From Jaltomata sinuosa (Eukaryota > Streptophyta > Magnoliopsida > Solanales > Solanaceae): a stretch of 64,000 bases of DNA. Under the pieces are notes generated by a model. The model ran no database searches. It was given only the letters and a program-made list of their open reading frames with translations, and was not told the DNA's origin. The DNA is taken from contig QJPP01000470.1 of assembly GCA_003996215.1 (NCBI GenBank), positions 17,850 through 81,849 of the forward strand. The letters run 5' to 3'. Each line of letters opens with the position of its first letter. Position 1 is the first letter of the stretch. Positions 22,336 through 33,996 of the stretch are shown piece by piece. A program made the translations under genes and the position numbers.

Positions 22336-24092
22336 CTAGTTTAGTGTACGTGCTTTGCACGTGTGCATCACGTTAATTAATAAAATGATATCTTGGTCTA
22401 AAACTCCTACTATGTAGGTTAATTAATAGTAATAAATGTACATAAAAAAATAAATTTTTGTGTGTACGTTAAAATAATTCGAAGCAACCATGTGCCTCCG
22501 ATATTATCGATTTTAGTCATAGTATCCTTTGAAGAACTAAAATATTATTTCACTGAAACCCAAAAAATTATCATTAGTTATCTTCAAGAACCAACCTTGA
22601 TCCACAACATGTTGCAAGAGATGAGACCCTCGAATTACTTCTAGGGTGCGCCTTGTGATTCCAACCTGAATAACCAGAAATTAAAAGAAAATGAAATAAA
22701 TTAGACAAAAGAAGAAGTTCATACTTAGTAACAAATAATTAATATACATTGTACTTTCTAACTCAATCTCCCGCTCCTTTTCTCTATCCATCGTCACTCC
22801 ACACCTTCACTATTTTTGCTGTATACAATAAAATAGTATGATAATCAAAATAAAAAATAATGTACATTATCTACGGTATAGATTGATCAAGACAATATAT
22901 AAAGCATTACATAATCTGGAAAACAAAAAAATAATATATATGAGAAAAATAGCAAAACATTATGTGAAGCAATCACTTTTTACATGAAAAATCAATGTAA
23001 TCAATAATAAAATGTAATCACTAAATTGAGAATATGAAACGCACAAGCTTTAGAGTAAGATGTCAATTAATTAAGCATGACATAATTAATCATTCTAATA
23101 CCATCAAAGAAGTATTCACCAAAAAAATTATAAAAACAAAGCACCCTTTGTTCAATTTTCAAGCTCTAATCAATCAATACTCAATCTTGAAAACTAATTT
23201 ATGAAAACAAAGCACTCTTCGTTCAATTCTCAAGCTCTAATTATTAATCAATAGTCAATCTCGAAAACTATTATCCAAGAAATCAGTTTTACGAATGATA
23301 ACATACAAATTAAAAGCCAAGAACTGAGAAACCTAGGCTATATTGATCACCATTATGAAGAAACAACATGAAAAAATATGCCGGATATAAAATATTTAAC
23401 CCTCTCTCTCCTTGTCCGTAACAATGATATATTATTTTTTCTTCTTATGTTCCCTGTTTTTCAAGTTATTTTCACTTTTCACCAATTTAATACTATTCGT
23501 AACCTAAGAAAAAAGTCCTAGAAGTGGGGTGAAAAATAAGAACTCCTAGACTAAAATCAGAAAAAGTACTACTCGTAACCCTAAAAAAAAAGGTTCCTAA
23601 AATTGAAAAAAGAAAATAAAAATAAGGACTCCTAAACTAATTAGGATTATATAAATACAAATTATTTTATTTAAATTCTTAAACATATTTTAGTTAATTT
23701 TAAAATACTCTAATTTTCCATATTATATGGTTCCTATATGCTGGACGTCCAAAAGGACTTTCTTACTTTTCATCGCTAGTCCAATTTTAATTATTTAAAA
23801 TTTAGTCAAATAGGCAAATTTTAGTAGTTTGGACAGGATTCCTATTTAAATATATTTAATTTATAAAATTTAGTCAAATTTTAGACTAAATATGTTGTTA
23901 TTTTTGGTTGTAGAAATTATTTTCTATATAAGGTAAAAATCTAATTGATCTAATTAGAAGTATTAAATATTATAATTTCTTATTTAGATTAAATAAGGAC
24001 CGTAATTAATTTTAAAGTCTAAATTAGAATAATAATTAAATGGTAATTATTTGAGAGAAATAGTAAATGACAATTTATCTATTATAGAGTCT

Positions 24093-24120
24093 TTAGTGTA
24101 CGTGTTTTACACGTGTGTCT
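24093..24120. other. Helitron end-to-end fusion junction, left arm
   Basis: Sequence of the kind found just inside Helitron 5' ends in this block (TCTATTATAGAGTCTTT) runs directly into a Helitron 3'-end hairpin (AGTGTACGTGTTTTACACGT) without CTAG. The same junction appears inverted at about 25650-25680, so the fusion predates the palindrome. Confidence 0.6.
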
Positions 24121-24374
24121 CACATCGATCAGTAAAATTATATTTTAAAAAATAAAATTATGAAATAGTAGCAATTGACGTTAAAATATATGTTATATCT
24201 TTCTAATGATATATTTAAATATTGTACTCAAATATATTATTGTTTTAGTATAGAATTTTAAAATAAAAATCCTACTCAAAATACTAAAGAATAAATATAG
24301 TATATTTATTTAGTTATACACATACTGATAATAAGAAAAACAATAGATAGTAACAGAACAGAAACTATAACTAA

Positions 24375-24775
24375 ATAATATGATAATTGAGATATTAGAA
24401 CTATACGATTAAACCTAACCTTCATAAAAAAAAATCTCAAAGCCTCACCAAACATTCATCTACCACCTGTATTAAGGGAAATAAAAAACAGCTAGTAACA
24501 AAATAAAAACTATAATAAAATAATACGATAATCGAGATATTAGAACAATACAATTAAACCTAACCTTTATACAAAAATTTCTCAAAGCCCGAACCAACAT
24601 TCATCTACCACCTATATTGAGCAAAAAAAAAGCAGATAACAGAACAGAAACTACAACAAAATAATATAATAATTGAGATATCAAGACAATACGATTAAAT
24701 TTAACTTTTACACATAAATTTTTCATAGCTAAATCGAACATTGATCTACCACCTATATTAAGCATAATAAAGCAT
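24375..24775 (+). repeat. 143-bp tandem repeats, left palindrome arm
   Basis: About three units; GATAATYGAGATAT recurs near 24380, 24524 and 24667. Units include TTAAACCTAACCTT and CATTCATCTACCACCTGTAT. Confidence 0.85.
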
Positions 24776-25004
24776 CAAACACACATCAAACCCACATCCA
24801 TACAGAAAAAAGCATGAACATACATCAAACCCACATCCATACAAACATATATTGTAGTTACGTTGATGTCTCTTTTTTTCACTTTTATTTGTTATTTATT
24901 TTTGATTTTATCTTTTTTTTTTGTTTGTATGGATGTGGGTTTGATGTATGTTCATGCTTTTGCCTGTATGGATGTGGGTTTGATGTGTGTCTGATGCTAT
25001 ATTC

Positions 25005-25440
25005 TTCTTAATATAGGTGGTAGATCAATGTTCGATTAAGCTGTGAAGAATTTATGTGTAAAAGTTAGATTTAATCGTATTATCTTGATATCTCAATTAT
25101 TATATTATTTTATTGTAGTTTATGTTCTGTTATCTGCTTTTTTTTGCTCAATATAGGTGGTAGATGAATGTTGGTTCGGGCCTTGAGAAATTTTTGTATA
25201 AAGGTTAGGTTTAATTGTATTGTTCTAATATCTCGATTATCGTATTATTTTATTATAGTTTTTATTTTGTTACTAGCTGTTTTTTATTTCCCTTAATACA
25301 GGTGGTAGATGAATGTTTGGTGAGGCTTTGAGATTTTTTTTATGAAGGTTAGGTTTAATCGTATAGTTCTAATATCTCAATTATCATATTATTTTGTTAT
25401 AGTTTCTGTTCTGTTACTATCTATTGTTTTTCTTATTATC
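25005..25440 (-). repeat. 143-bp tandem repeats, right palindrome arm
   Basis: Inverted copy of the left-arm array (ATAGGTGGTAGATCAATGTT, GGTTAGGTTTAATCGTAT). Confidence 0.85.
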
Positions 25441-28400
25441 AGTATGTGTATAACTAAATAAATATACTATATTTATTCTTTAGTATTTTGAGTAGGATTT
25501 TTATTTTAAAATTCTATACTAAAACAATAATATATTTGAGTACAATATTTAAATATATCATTAGAAAGATATAACATATATTTTAACGTCAATTGCTACT
25601 ATTTAATAATTTTATTTTTTTTAAATATAATTTTATTGATCGTTGTGAGACACACGTGTAAAACACGTACACTAAAGACTCTATAATAGATAAATTGTCA
25701 TTTACTATTTCTCTCAAATAATTACCATTTAATTATTATTCTAATTTAGACTTTAAAATTAATTACGGTCCTTATTTAATCTAAATAAGAAATTATAATA
25801 TTTAATACTTCTAATTAAATCAATTAGAATTTTACCTTATATAGAAAAAAGTTTCTACAACCAAAAATAATAACATATTTAGTCTAAAATTTGACTAAAT
25901 TTTATAAATTAAATATATTTAAATAGGAATCCTGTCCAAACTACTAAAATTTGCCTATTTGACTAAATTTTAAATAATTAAAATTGAATTAGCGATGAAA
26001 AGTAAGAAAGTCCTTTTGGACGTCCAGCACATAGGAACCATATAATATGGAAAATTAGAGTATTTTAAAATTAACTAAAATATGTTTAAGAATTTAAATA
26101 ATATAGTTAGTATGCAGTTGAAGATCATAGTGATCATAGTCAACTTTAAAAACCTAAACTCAAGACACAAGTTAGTATGCTTTTCCATTCATAATAGATT
26201 TTCTGAACCTTTTTGCACATATACAACTACGAAAGGAGCATCAATGGGTTGATTCGGCTCCGCCAAGTAAAACCTAACTAATCAAAAAGCTAAACCCAAT
26301 TAAAGATACAATGTTACTACATTATTTATGGTGTAAAAGAATTCTAAACCTAAACAAACATTAATAGTTATAATTGTAATTAATTTTAAAGCCCTCAATA
26401 TTAGCATAATAATTAAATGACAATAATTAAAGGAAAATAGTAAAAAGATGATTTTGTCTAAAGGAGAGACTTTTAATGAAGGGAAAAAAGTTCAAATCAC
26501 ACTATAAGGTGCTTCACACTTTTAATATAACTAGTTTAGTGTACGCGCTTTGCGCATGTACCTATATCAATGAATAGACAATTAAAAAAATTAATAATTA
26601 TATTAAATACAAATGACAGATGTATAATATATTATAATTCATGTATAATACTTATAAGTGTATATAATCACTGTATAATTTATGTATATGGTTAGAAAAA
26701 GTAAACAATGAATCTGACCGGCTATTTGTGAAAAAATATTTATTGTTAAAGTCGGGCATGGATAATCTCTTTTTGGTGTTATAACTTATAACTGATCTTC
26801 ATGAATGAAAATTTTTCGACATGCGTTGCACGTGAGCACCAAATCAATCCGTCAATCACTATAAAATATATAAAAGAAAAATAAGTTATTACAAAATAGC
26901 AATTGACTTTAAACAAAATATAGTATCTGAAAACTAATTTGGAAGAAATTCTATGCCAACAGAAATAATCGAGAGAAGTACTCCTCCCTCATGGAAGCTG
27001 CTACAATCAAAAAATTAAAATCTAATACTGAAAGTGAATAAACAAATGCTTACCTTCTCAAAACTAAAGTGCATCATAACAATATAGCGAGATGAAACAT
27101 TGTTAAATATTTAAGCTAAAATATGTCTTAATAAAGCTAATTTTACTTGATTATTTTCTAAAAGAATTCAAACTTGTGTGTAAGGAAAAGTGATAATCCC
27201 GCTTTGATTCTAATCATATGAATCCTTATGACAACTCCTTCATTATCTATGATCTATATCGTGCCAACTAAACTTCATAGACTAATTGAAGTCCAAAAAG
27301 AATTTTATTTTACCAAATTTATTTTGAATTCTTACCTCTTACAAATAAATAAAGGATAAGTGAGACTTGCTCAAGTGGTTAAGCATCTCTCCACCATCAA
27401 TCGGTAGCTTGAACAAAAATTTAAAAATAATTACTGCATAAATATTGTATTAAAAACTCTTTTTGAGTCATAAAGTAAAGGTTGGACAAAAAAATTGCAC
27501 GAACATATTTTCTTTTCTAATTTATGTTAGATATTTTAACTTAAATATAATTTGCTTATTTATGAATCTTTTCATAATTATTATTAATTCAAATTATCAA
27601 GGGGGCGTAAATTTTTCACTTTTTTTTTTGGAGTTAAACTTCGAAAAACATGTTTGGCCAGAATATTTCAGAATTTTTTTGAATTGAAGTAAGTTGAATT
27701 CCAAAATATTTTATATTTAAAAAAAATACAAAAAATTGTTTTCACTTCGAATTATTCATAAAAATTCAAAAACAATTCTAATTTGTATTCATGGCCAAAC
27801 ACAACTTAGATTTTCAAATATCATTTTTCACTTTAAGAACAAAAATTACTTATTTCAATTTTCACAATGAAACATGGCTCAACGCCCACTAAATCTTGAT
27901 AAATATTGGATTGTATATTTTATTTTTTCTAGATACAATTTTTTTTGTACAATATAGAACTCTAGAGTTGTTCTGCAAGATGTATTCATGAAAAACTAAG
28001 AAATAATTCACAAGTATAAAAGTTCACTGATATGTTTAAAAAAGAAGAAGATATTTTTAAGTGATACAAAAAAAGGTTAAACTTCCTTCATCAAGAAGAA
28101 AATTCTTATATCGTTAATTTTTAAATAATCAGACAAAATTAAATAAACAAATAAGAGAGCAATAGAGGAAGAATAAAGGCAGGAAAGGGCTTGTGGATAG
28201 ATGATTCAAAAATTAAACGTGACTCATCAAAGTATTTTTCTAATTCTCCTCCTATATATTTAGGAGTTTATATTAATTCTCCTATTTTTTTATAGGTACA
28301 CAAAGAAAAAAAATTATATTAATTCTCCTTTTCATATATTTTAATTCTCTAAATATAAATATATTTTAGGTTAAAACGTCACTATTATATAATATTAATA

Positions 28401-29179
28401 TTTTGGGTTAAAATTAAAACACGCAAATAACACATAATTTAAAATACCTTATATGTACTATAATATTGTAATGATAAAACCACCTCATACATACTTTCAG
28501 AGACATCACACTTTCCAAAATTTATCAAAAATAATGTGAAATACTGACTTTGTTCATAAATGATTAGGTCTTATCCACCAAGAAAAAAAGATTTGGTCTT
28601 AAAATTTCAGAAAATAAACTAAAAATATTAACATATGGATATTGTACTTAAAGATTTCTACATTTATATTAATAGTTGGATCTTCTTTTTCTCAGGTATC
28701 CTAAATAATTTTGGTAAGAAACAAATTCTAAACATAAATGACATTACTTGTTAGTTTGTCTTCCTTCGTATGCTACGGTGAAAGTGGGCGAAAGCTTTAA
28801 CACATGCTCTTAATATGTTATAACATTACATAACTCAAATAAGAAAAAAATTAATACACCATATTTAGTTGATTTTAAATTTTAAATATTAAGAAAATGA
28901 TTAAATAAGTATTTTTAAATATTAAAAAATAATAAATAACTATTTTATCTATTATAGTGTCTTTTAATGAAGGACAAAAAGTTTAAAAATCACATTGACT
29001 CTCACGTAACACTTTAAAATAATAGAATAATGTTAAAATAAAGAAGCAATGTAAAAGAGTAAATATTAGAAATATACATTTTTAATGTTGGTGAATTCGT
29101 CGGTAGACGTCCACAACAAGCACATCTAATATCTGCAACAACAACAATAATAACATACGTGCACACAGAATCCCTACAC

Positions 29180-29180
<1 letters not shown>

Positions 29181-29242
<62 letters not shown>
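29181..29242. repeat. (ATT)n microsatellite
   Basis: About 20 uninterrupted ATT units inside Helitron 2. Confidence 0.98.
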
Positions 29243-29966
29243 GGGGTTAGAGATTATTTTCGATAGATCCTCAGCTAAATAAATAATAAAATAATAATCA
29301 AATCAAAGAATAAATTAACAAACTTATCACAAAATCATACTTATTTGAGATGATCAGATGCTACAAAAAATTAATTAAATTTAATCGATACAAAAATAAG
29401 AATACTAAAAATTCTATCATGTAAAAATAAAGAAAGGTTTACAATTCGATCAATGAATGTGTGCGAGAAAAAAAAAACTTCAACCTTGCAAGTGAGGCAA
29501 CATCAAATTTAGATAAATTACACATAAACTACCAAACCTATAATAAATCCTAATTGGTAGTAGGCTAGTAGCCTAGTAGGAATCCCAAACAAAGACAAAT
29601 TGACTTATTCTTAACTAAAAGCAAGCATACGGCAAACTCTTATTTTTTTCACCAAAAAAAATATATTATGCTGTGTTTTGGTTGTAGAAGGACGGTGTGT
29701 ATTTGGTTTTAATGGGCTAAATATAAGACTTAATATATATTAGTCAAATAAATAAAAATTTAATAAGTAAAAATTTAATTGATGTACTAAATGTTAGGAG
29801 TTCTTACCTAATACAAATATGTAAAGATTTAATTAATCTTAAAGTCTTAAATATTATGATAATAATTAAATGATAATTATTTGACGAAAAAGGTGAAAAG
29901 ACAATTTTGTCTATTGTGAAGACTTTTAATGAAGGGCAAAAGGTTCAAATCACATTATAACAAAAC

Positions 29967-30480
29967 AATATGATAATCGATCTAATAAAACAATACAGCT
30001 AAACCTAACCTTCATAAAAAAATCCTCAAAATCCGATCAAACATTCATCTACCACATGTATTAAATAAAAAAAGCATCTAGTAACAAAATAGAAACTACA
30101 ACCAAACAATACGATAATCGAGATATCTAAACAATACGATTAAACCTAACCTTCACAAAAAATCCTCAAAACCCGAGCAATATTCATCTACCACCTGTAT
30201 TAAGCAAAAAAAATATTAGAATCTAGTAACAAAACATAAACTACTAAACAGTATGATAATTGATATATTAGAACAATACGATTAAACCTAACCTTTATAC
30301 AAACACCTGTATTAAGCAAAAAATAAATAGCAGATAGTAACATAACAGAAACTACAACAAAAGAATATGATAATCGAGATATTAGGACAATACGATTAGA
30401 CTTAACTTTTACATAAAAATTATTCAAAGCCTGACCAAACATTCACCTACCACCTGCATTAAGCTGAACAAAGCATCAAG
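29967..30480 (+). repeat. 143-bp tandem repeats, third array (about 4 units)
   Basis: Same unit as in the palindrome arms; GATAATCGA words recur near 29970, 30111, 30253 and 30367 (the last interval shortened). It is followed near 30560-30630 by sequence matching, in inverted orientation, the palindrome loop. Confidence 0.8.
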
Positions 30481-31175
30481 ACACACATCAAACCCTAATA
30501 CCAATCAACACGAAAAATAATACAAAATATGTGATACAGTTGTATAGCAGAAACATCATACAAAAAAAAAGATAAAATCAAAAATAAATAATAAAAATAA
30601 AAGTAAACAAAAGACATTAACTACAATATAAATTTAAAATTAATGAAATTATTATAGATCGTACCTTCAAAGCTCATCGCAAAAGCAGTTATAAGATAAA
30701 ATTAGATATAAAATTAGAGCAAAAAGGTTATAAACCTAGATACTTCACATGCTTCACAGCACCTACCAATCTCTGCCACCGAAATTCCATTAAACCCAAC
30801 AAACATAGAGTAAAAACGTCATAAAAATTAGACCTTTCCAATCTAATTACAAACCACACCTTCAAAGCCATTCTTGTCAGCATGTTGGGATGAGACAAAA
30901 TTGTTCAATAAAATTCAATGATTCGTTAATTGGATAGTTATCCCCGTTAATGATGTAGATTTAAACAATAAAAATAGATTCGTGAATTTTTTTATATATA
31001 AGGTAAAATCTTAATTGATTTAGGAGTGTTAAATATTATGAGTCTTAAATATTAAAATAATAATTATTTGGAAAAAATTGTTTTGTAAAAAGACAATTTA
31101 GTCTATTGCGGATTCTTTTAATGAAGGGCAAAAAGTTCAAATCACATTATAAGGTCCTTCACACTTTTAATATAA

Positions 31176-32544
31176 CTAGTTTAGTGTACGCGCTTTGCGC
31201 GTGTTTTGTAACTAAAATATCGAGAACAAAAACAAGCAAGTAAATTTCATTATTTCATTAAACAAATACATATGACAATCAAACATAACCTCGAAAACTA
31301 TCATACTATTAGCTTCTTAACTATGTTATTATGTGTTTTAAAAAAATGAAGTTAAGTGAAAAGTTGAAACAAACTTCTAAGAATTGCTTTAAAAGTAACT
31401 TCTCACTATCCTCTCCGATCTCCATCATAATGTCTATTCCGCTATTGATTTCAATTGTAGATCACATCGATGTTGCGAATATGATGAAAGACTACATAAA
31501 AAGAAAATAGTTAGAACAAATTTTTCAATAATGAATCTGACATAGGATTATTCATCTTAATCTTCTCTCAAGCCACCTTAAGAAAATTCGAAAGAAACAT
31601 AAAATCAAACGAAAATAATATAAAAAAAGAATCACCAACAATTATATTGAACACAAAGAATTAATTAGGTTTAAATATTATTATGTCTCGTAAAAAGAAA
31701 GAGTCCTCAATTTATAAAAGTTCAAAACTTTTTCCTCCAAGAAAAAAACTATCTAAATATGATTTATTATACATTACTAACCCATTATTAAATTAAATTA
31801 GCGATTCAAACTGTACGAACCTTATGAACACAAACATGTAAGTATATCCATGATTTGATCGGAGGCCATCAACTTTAACCTGCAGGACATGACATGTAAT
31901 TTTAAAATAAAAAAAATAACATTAATAGAAAAAACATAACAAAATAATAAAACAAATCAAACAAATAAGCAAATTTTAACCTCAACATGTGTGTCACATC
32001 AATATTATTAGCTTAAATATTATAAAGGTTTGAAAATCTAAACTTGAATATCGTAGTGAGGATTTTCTTGTCCCTTCATCGAGAGAGAGAATTTAATATA
32101 GTAGTGATTTTTTTCCATTAGAAGTTTTTTTTGTTAATATAAATAGGACTGCAGTTTTAGGAATAGGACTGCAGTTTTAGGAATAGGACTCCTAATGTTG
32201 TTTTGTTTGCCAAAAATAGGTTGTTTAGGACTTTTATTATTGTGTCGTACCAACAAAGAACCCATAAACTTAGGAATTATAATTAGGGTAGAAAACCTAC
32301 CCCTTCTATTCATAAACTGCCGATATTAGACCCTTTTTTTCATATACCTATTACAAATAAATAAATAAAATATTAATAGTAATAATTGTAATTAATTTAA
32401 AATTCCTCAATATTAGCATAATAATTAAATGACAAGAATTGAAGAAAAATAATAAAAAAATAATTTTGTCTAAAAGAGAGTCTTTTAATGAAGGGTAAAA
32501 AGTTCAAATCACATTATAAGGTCCTTCACACTTTTAATATAGTA
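31176..32544 (-). mobile_element. Helitron 3 (non-autonomous, minus strand)
   Basis: CTAG at 31176-31179 and a perfect hairpin ACGCGC-TTT-GCGCGT at 31188-31202. The opposite end, with TTCAAATCACATTATAAGG, runs to about 32544. Abuts Helitrons 2 and 4 in the same orientation. About 1.4 kb with no coding region. Confidence 0.72.
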
Positions 32545-33740
32545 CTAGTTTAGTGTACGTGCGTTGCACTTATGTATTACGTTAAGCAATATATATATAT
32601 ATATATATATATAAATTATTTAAAATAATAATTAACATAAAAATAAATATAATATTTACTTAAATAATAAAATAAATGTTATTACATAACTTCTATAGTA
32701 ACTCGATTTACAATGCATAACATACTTGATGTAAATCATAACATACTTGATCTGCCTTCAAACTTAAACCCAACTTAAAAGAGTCGACTATAACCTTAAA
32801 TTTATAGGTTCATTCATTTATAATTATAACCTTATATTTCGAACTCAACTAATAATTTTAATTAATAAATCAACTATAATACTAACGAATAAGCTAAATT
32901 TATATTTTGCAACCCCACTCTTAACTCAGAACCCCAATGCTTAAATCATGGATCCTCCGAAACTCACACTCTGAACTCTGAACGCATAATGCCTAAATTT
33001 CAGAGCCTTCATAACCCACACTCTAAACTAAAAAATCACCACGTCTAAAATTCTGGATCCTCCAAAACCCACACTCCAAACTCATAACTCACAACGTCTA
33101 AATTCTAATACTCCAAAATCCACCACAGATTCAAAAATAATAATTAATTTGACCTACTTTTATCTTCACTTTTCTTTTTATTACAATAAAATAAACAACA
33201 CCATAATTAAAAAATTACAACAGTATTAAAAAATAATTAATAAACTAATTGAAAAAAAAGAAGGTAAATTACTAACCTCAATGAACATGTGCCTCGTGGA
33301 TTTTATTCTACTGGTGCTAATGAAAAAACTGCTAGGGAATTTTTGAAAAAGCAATGAAAATAATTAAAAGATTATCTATTAATTAGTAGTAAATTTCATG
33401 AAGAAAAATAAACATGTATGGTCTTAATTTTAGTAGAAACCAAATAATTGCTTGCATGTATATGTGGCGTTGGAGTTGTCTGCTTCTATTGATATTGATA
33501 TGGAGTACGTATTTGTGTTTGTGTGTTTATACTTTATATATATAAAGATTCAAATTAGGGTTTTTCATTTTAGATTAAAATTTTAATTGAGTTTAAAGTC
33601 TTAAATATTATAAAATTAATTAAATAATAATTTGAAAAAAATTGTAAAAAGACGATTTTGTCTAAAGGAAATATTTTTAATGAAGGGCAAAAAATTTAAA
33701 TCACATTATAAGGTGCTTCACACTTTTAATATCATATAGA
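32545..33740 (-). mobile_element. Helitron 4 (non-autonomous, minus strand)
   Basis: CTAG at 32545-32548 with hairpin GTGC-GTT-GCAC nearby. Right end at ATCATATAGA (33731-33740), whose complement begins TC as a Helitron 5' end should, followed by T in the interrupted LTR. The exact end is blurred by a GATA microsatellite. About 1.2 kb, non-coding. Confidence 0.7.
32589..32613. repeat. (AT)n microsatellite
   Basis: About 12 AT units shortly inside the CTAG end of Helitron 4. Confidence 0.95.
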
Positions 33741-33745
33741 TAGAT

Positions 33746-33784
<39 letters not shown>

Positions 33785-33790
33785 TAGATA
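33735..33790. repeat. (GATA)n microsatellite at the Helitron/LTR junction
   Basis: About ten GATA units, with imperfect units at both edges, exactly where the 5' LTR of element B resumes. The 3' LTR has only TATATATAC at this place. Confidence 0.9.
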
Positions 33791-33988
33791 CATTTTTATA
33801 TATGCTATTATGTATACTATTTTATATAATACTACTTATATATAAATTATTCTGATTTTTTTTTTTAAAAAAAAGAAGAGAACTTCTAACCCCCCAAAAC
33901 TTCCCAACCTCCCACTAACCCATTCACCCCACGTACTCCCTCCACTCCTACAATCTGTGACACACTCACACACAACAATCCATACCTC

Positions 33989-33996
33989 TATATATA
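33989..33996 (+). promoter_or_regulatory. Candidate TATA box of the element B 5' LTR
   Basis: TATATATA in CCTCTATATATAGTAACAC, conserved in the 3' LTR (50609-50616) and preceded by a C-rich stretch. Transcription of the element would start shortly downstream. Inferred from motif and conservation only. Confidence 0.45.

Larger units (their letters stand above)
23665..26103. repeat. 2.4 kb near-perfect palindrome (arms about 1.18 kb, loop 74 bp)
   Basis: The left arm (about 23665-24847) is the reverse complement of the right arm (about 24922-26103), with only scattered substitutions and small indels. Examples are TGGACGTCCAAAAGGACTTT on the left against AAAGTCCTTTTGGACGTCCA on the right, and GGGTTTGATGTATGTTCATG against its complement flanking the loop. 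The loop (24848-24921) resembles, inverted, the sequence after the third 143-bp array near 30560-30630. Transcribed, the unit would fold into a long double-stranded RNA. Confidence 0.9.
22336..26530 (-). mobile_element. Helitron 1 (non-autonomous, minus strand) carrying the long palindrome
   Basis: Read on the minus strand, its 3' end is a hairpin (ACGTGC-TTT-GCACGT, 22348-22362), then ACACTAAA and CTAG (22336-22339), the classical Helitron terminator, followed by T. The opposite end carries the family's subterminal sequence (TTCAAATCACACTATAAGG, then TTCACACTTTTAATAT) just before the next element. There is no Rep/helicase coding, so it is non-autonomous. Helitrons move by rolling-circle replication and insert between A and T. 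The interior holds the palindrome at 23665-26103. Confidence 0.75.
26531..31175 (-). mobile_element. Helitron 2 (non-autonomous, minus strand)
   Basis: CTAG at 26531-26534, then the same TTTAGTGTAC spacer and hairpin (CGCGC-TTT-GCGC, about 26544-26557) as the other copies. The far end (TTCAAATCACATTATAAGG, then CTTCACACTTTTAATATA) is at about 31140-31175. Degenerate copies of the same end occur inside at about 28960-29020 and 29930-29960, so this element is itself composite. It contains the third 143-bp array and an ATT microsatellite. No protein is recognised. Confidence 0.7.

Noticed and set aside
27361..27417. Possible SINE or tRNA-derived A-box (TTGCTCAAGTGGTTAAGC)
   Set aside because: Resembles a tRNA D-arm region, but no B-box, cloverleaf, poly(A) or target duplication could be found.
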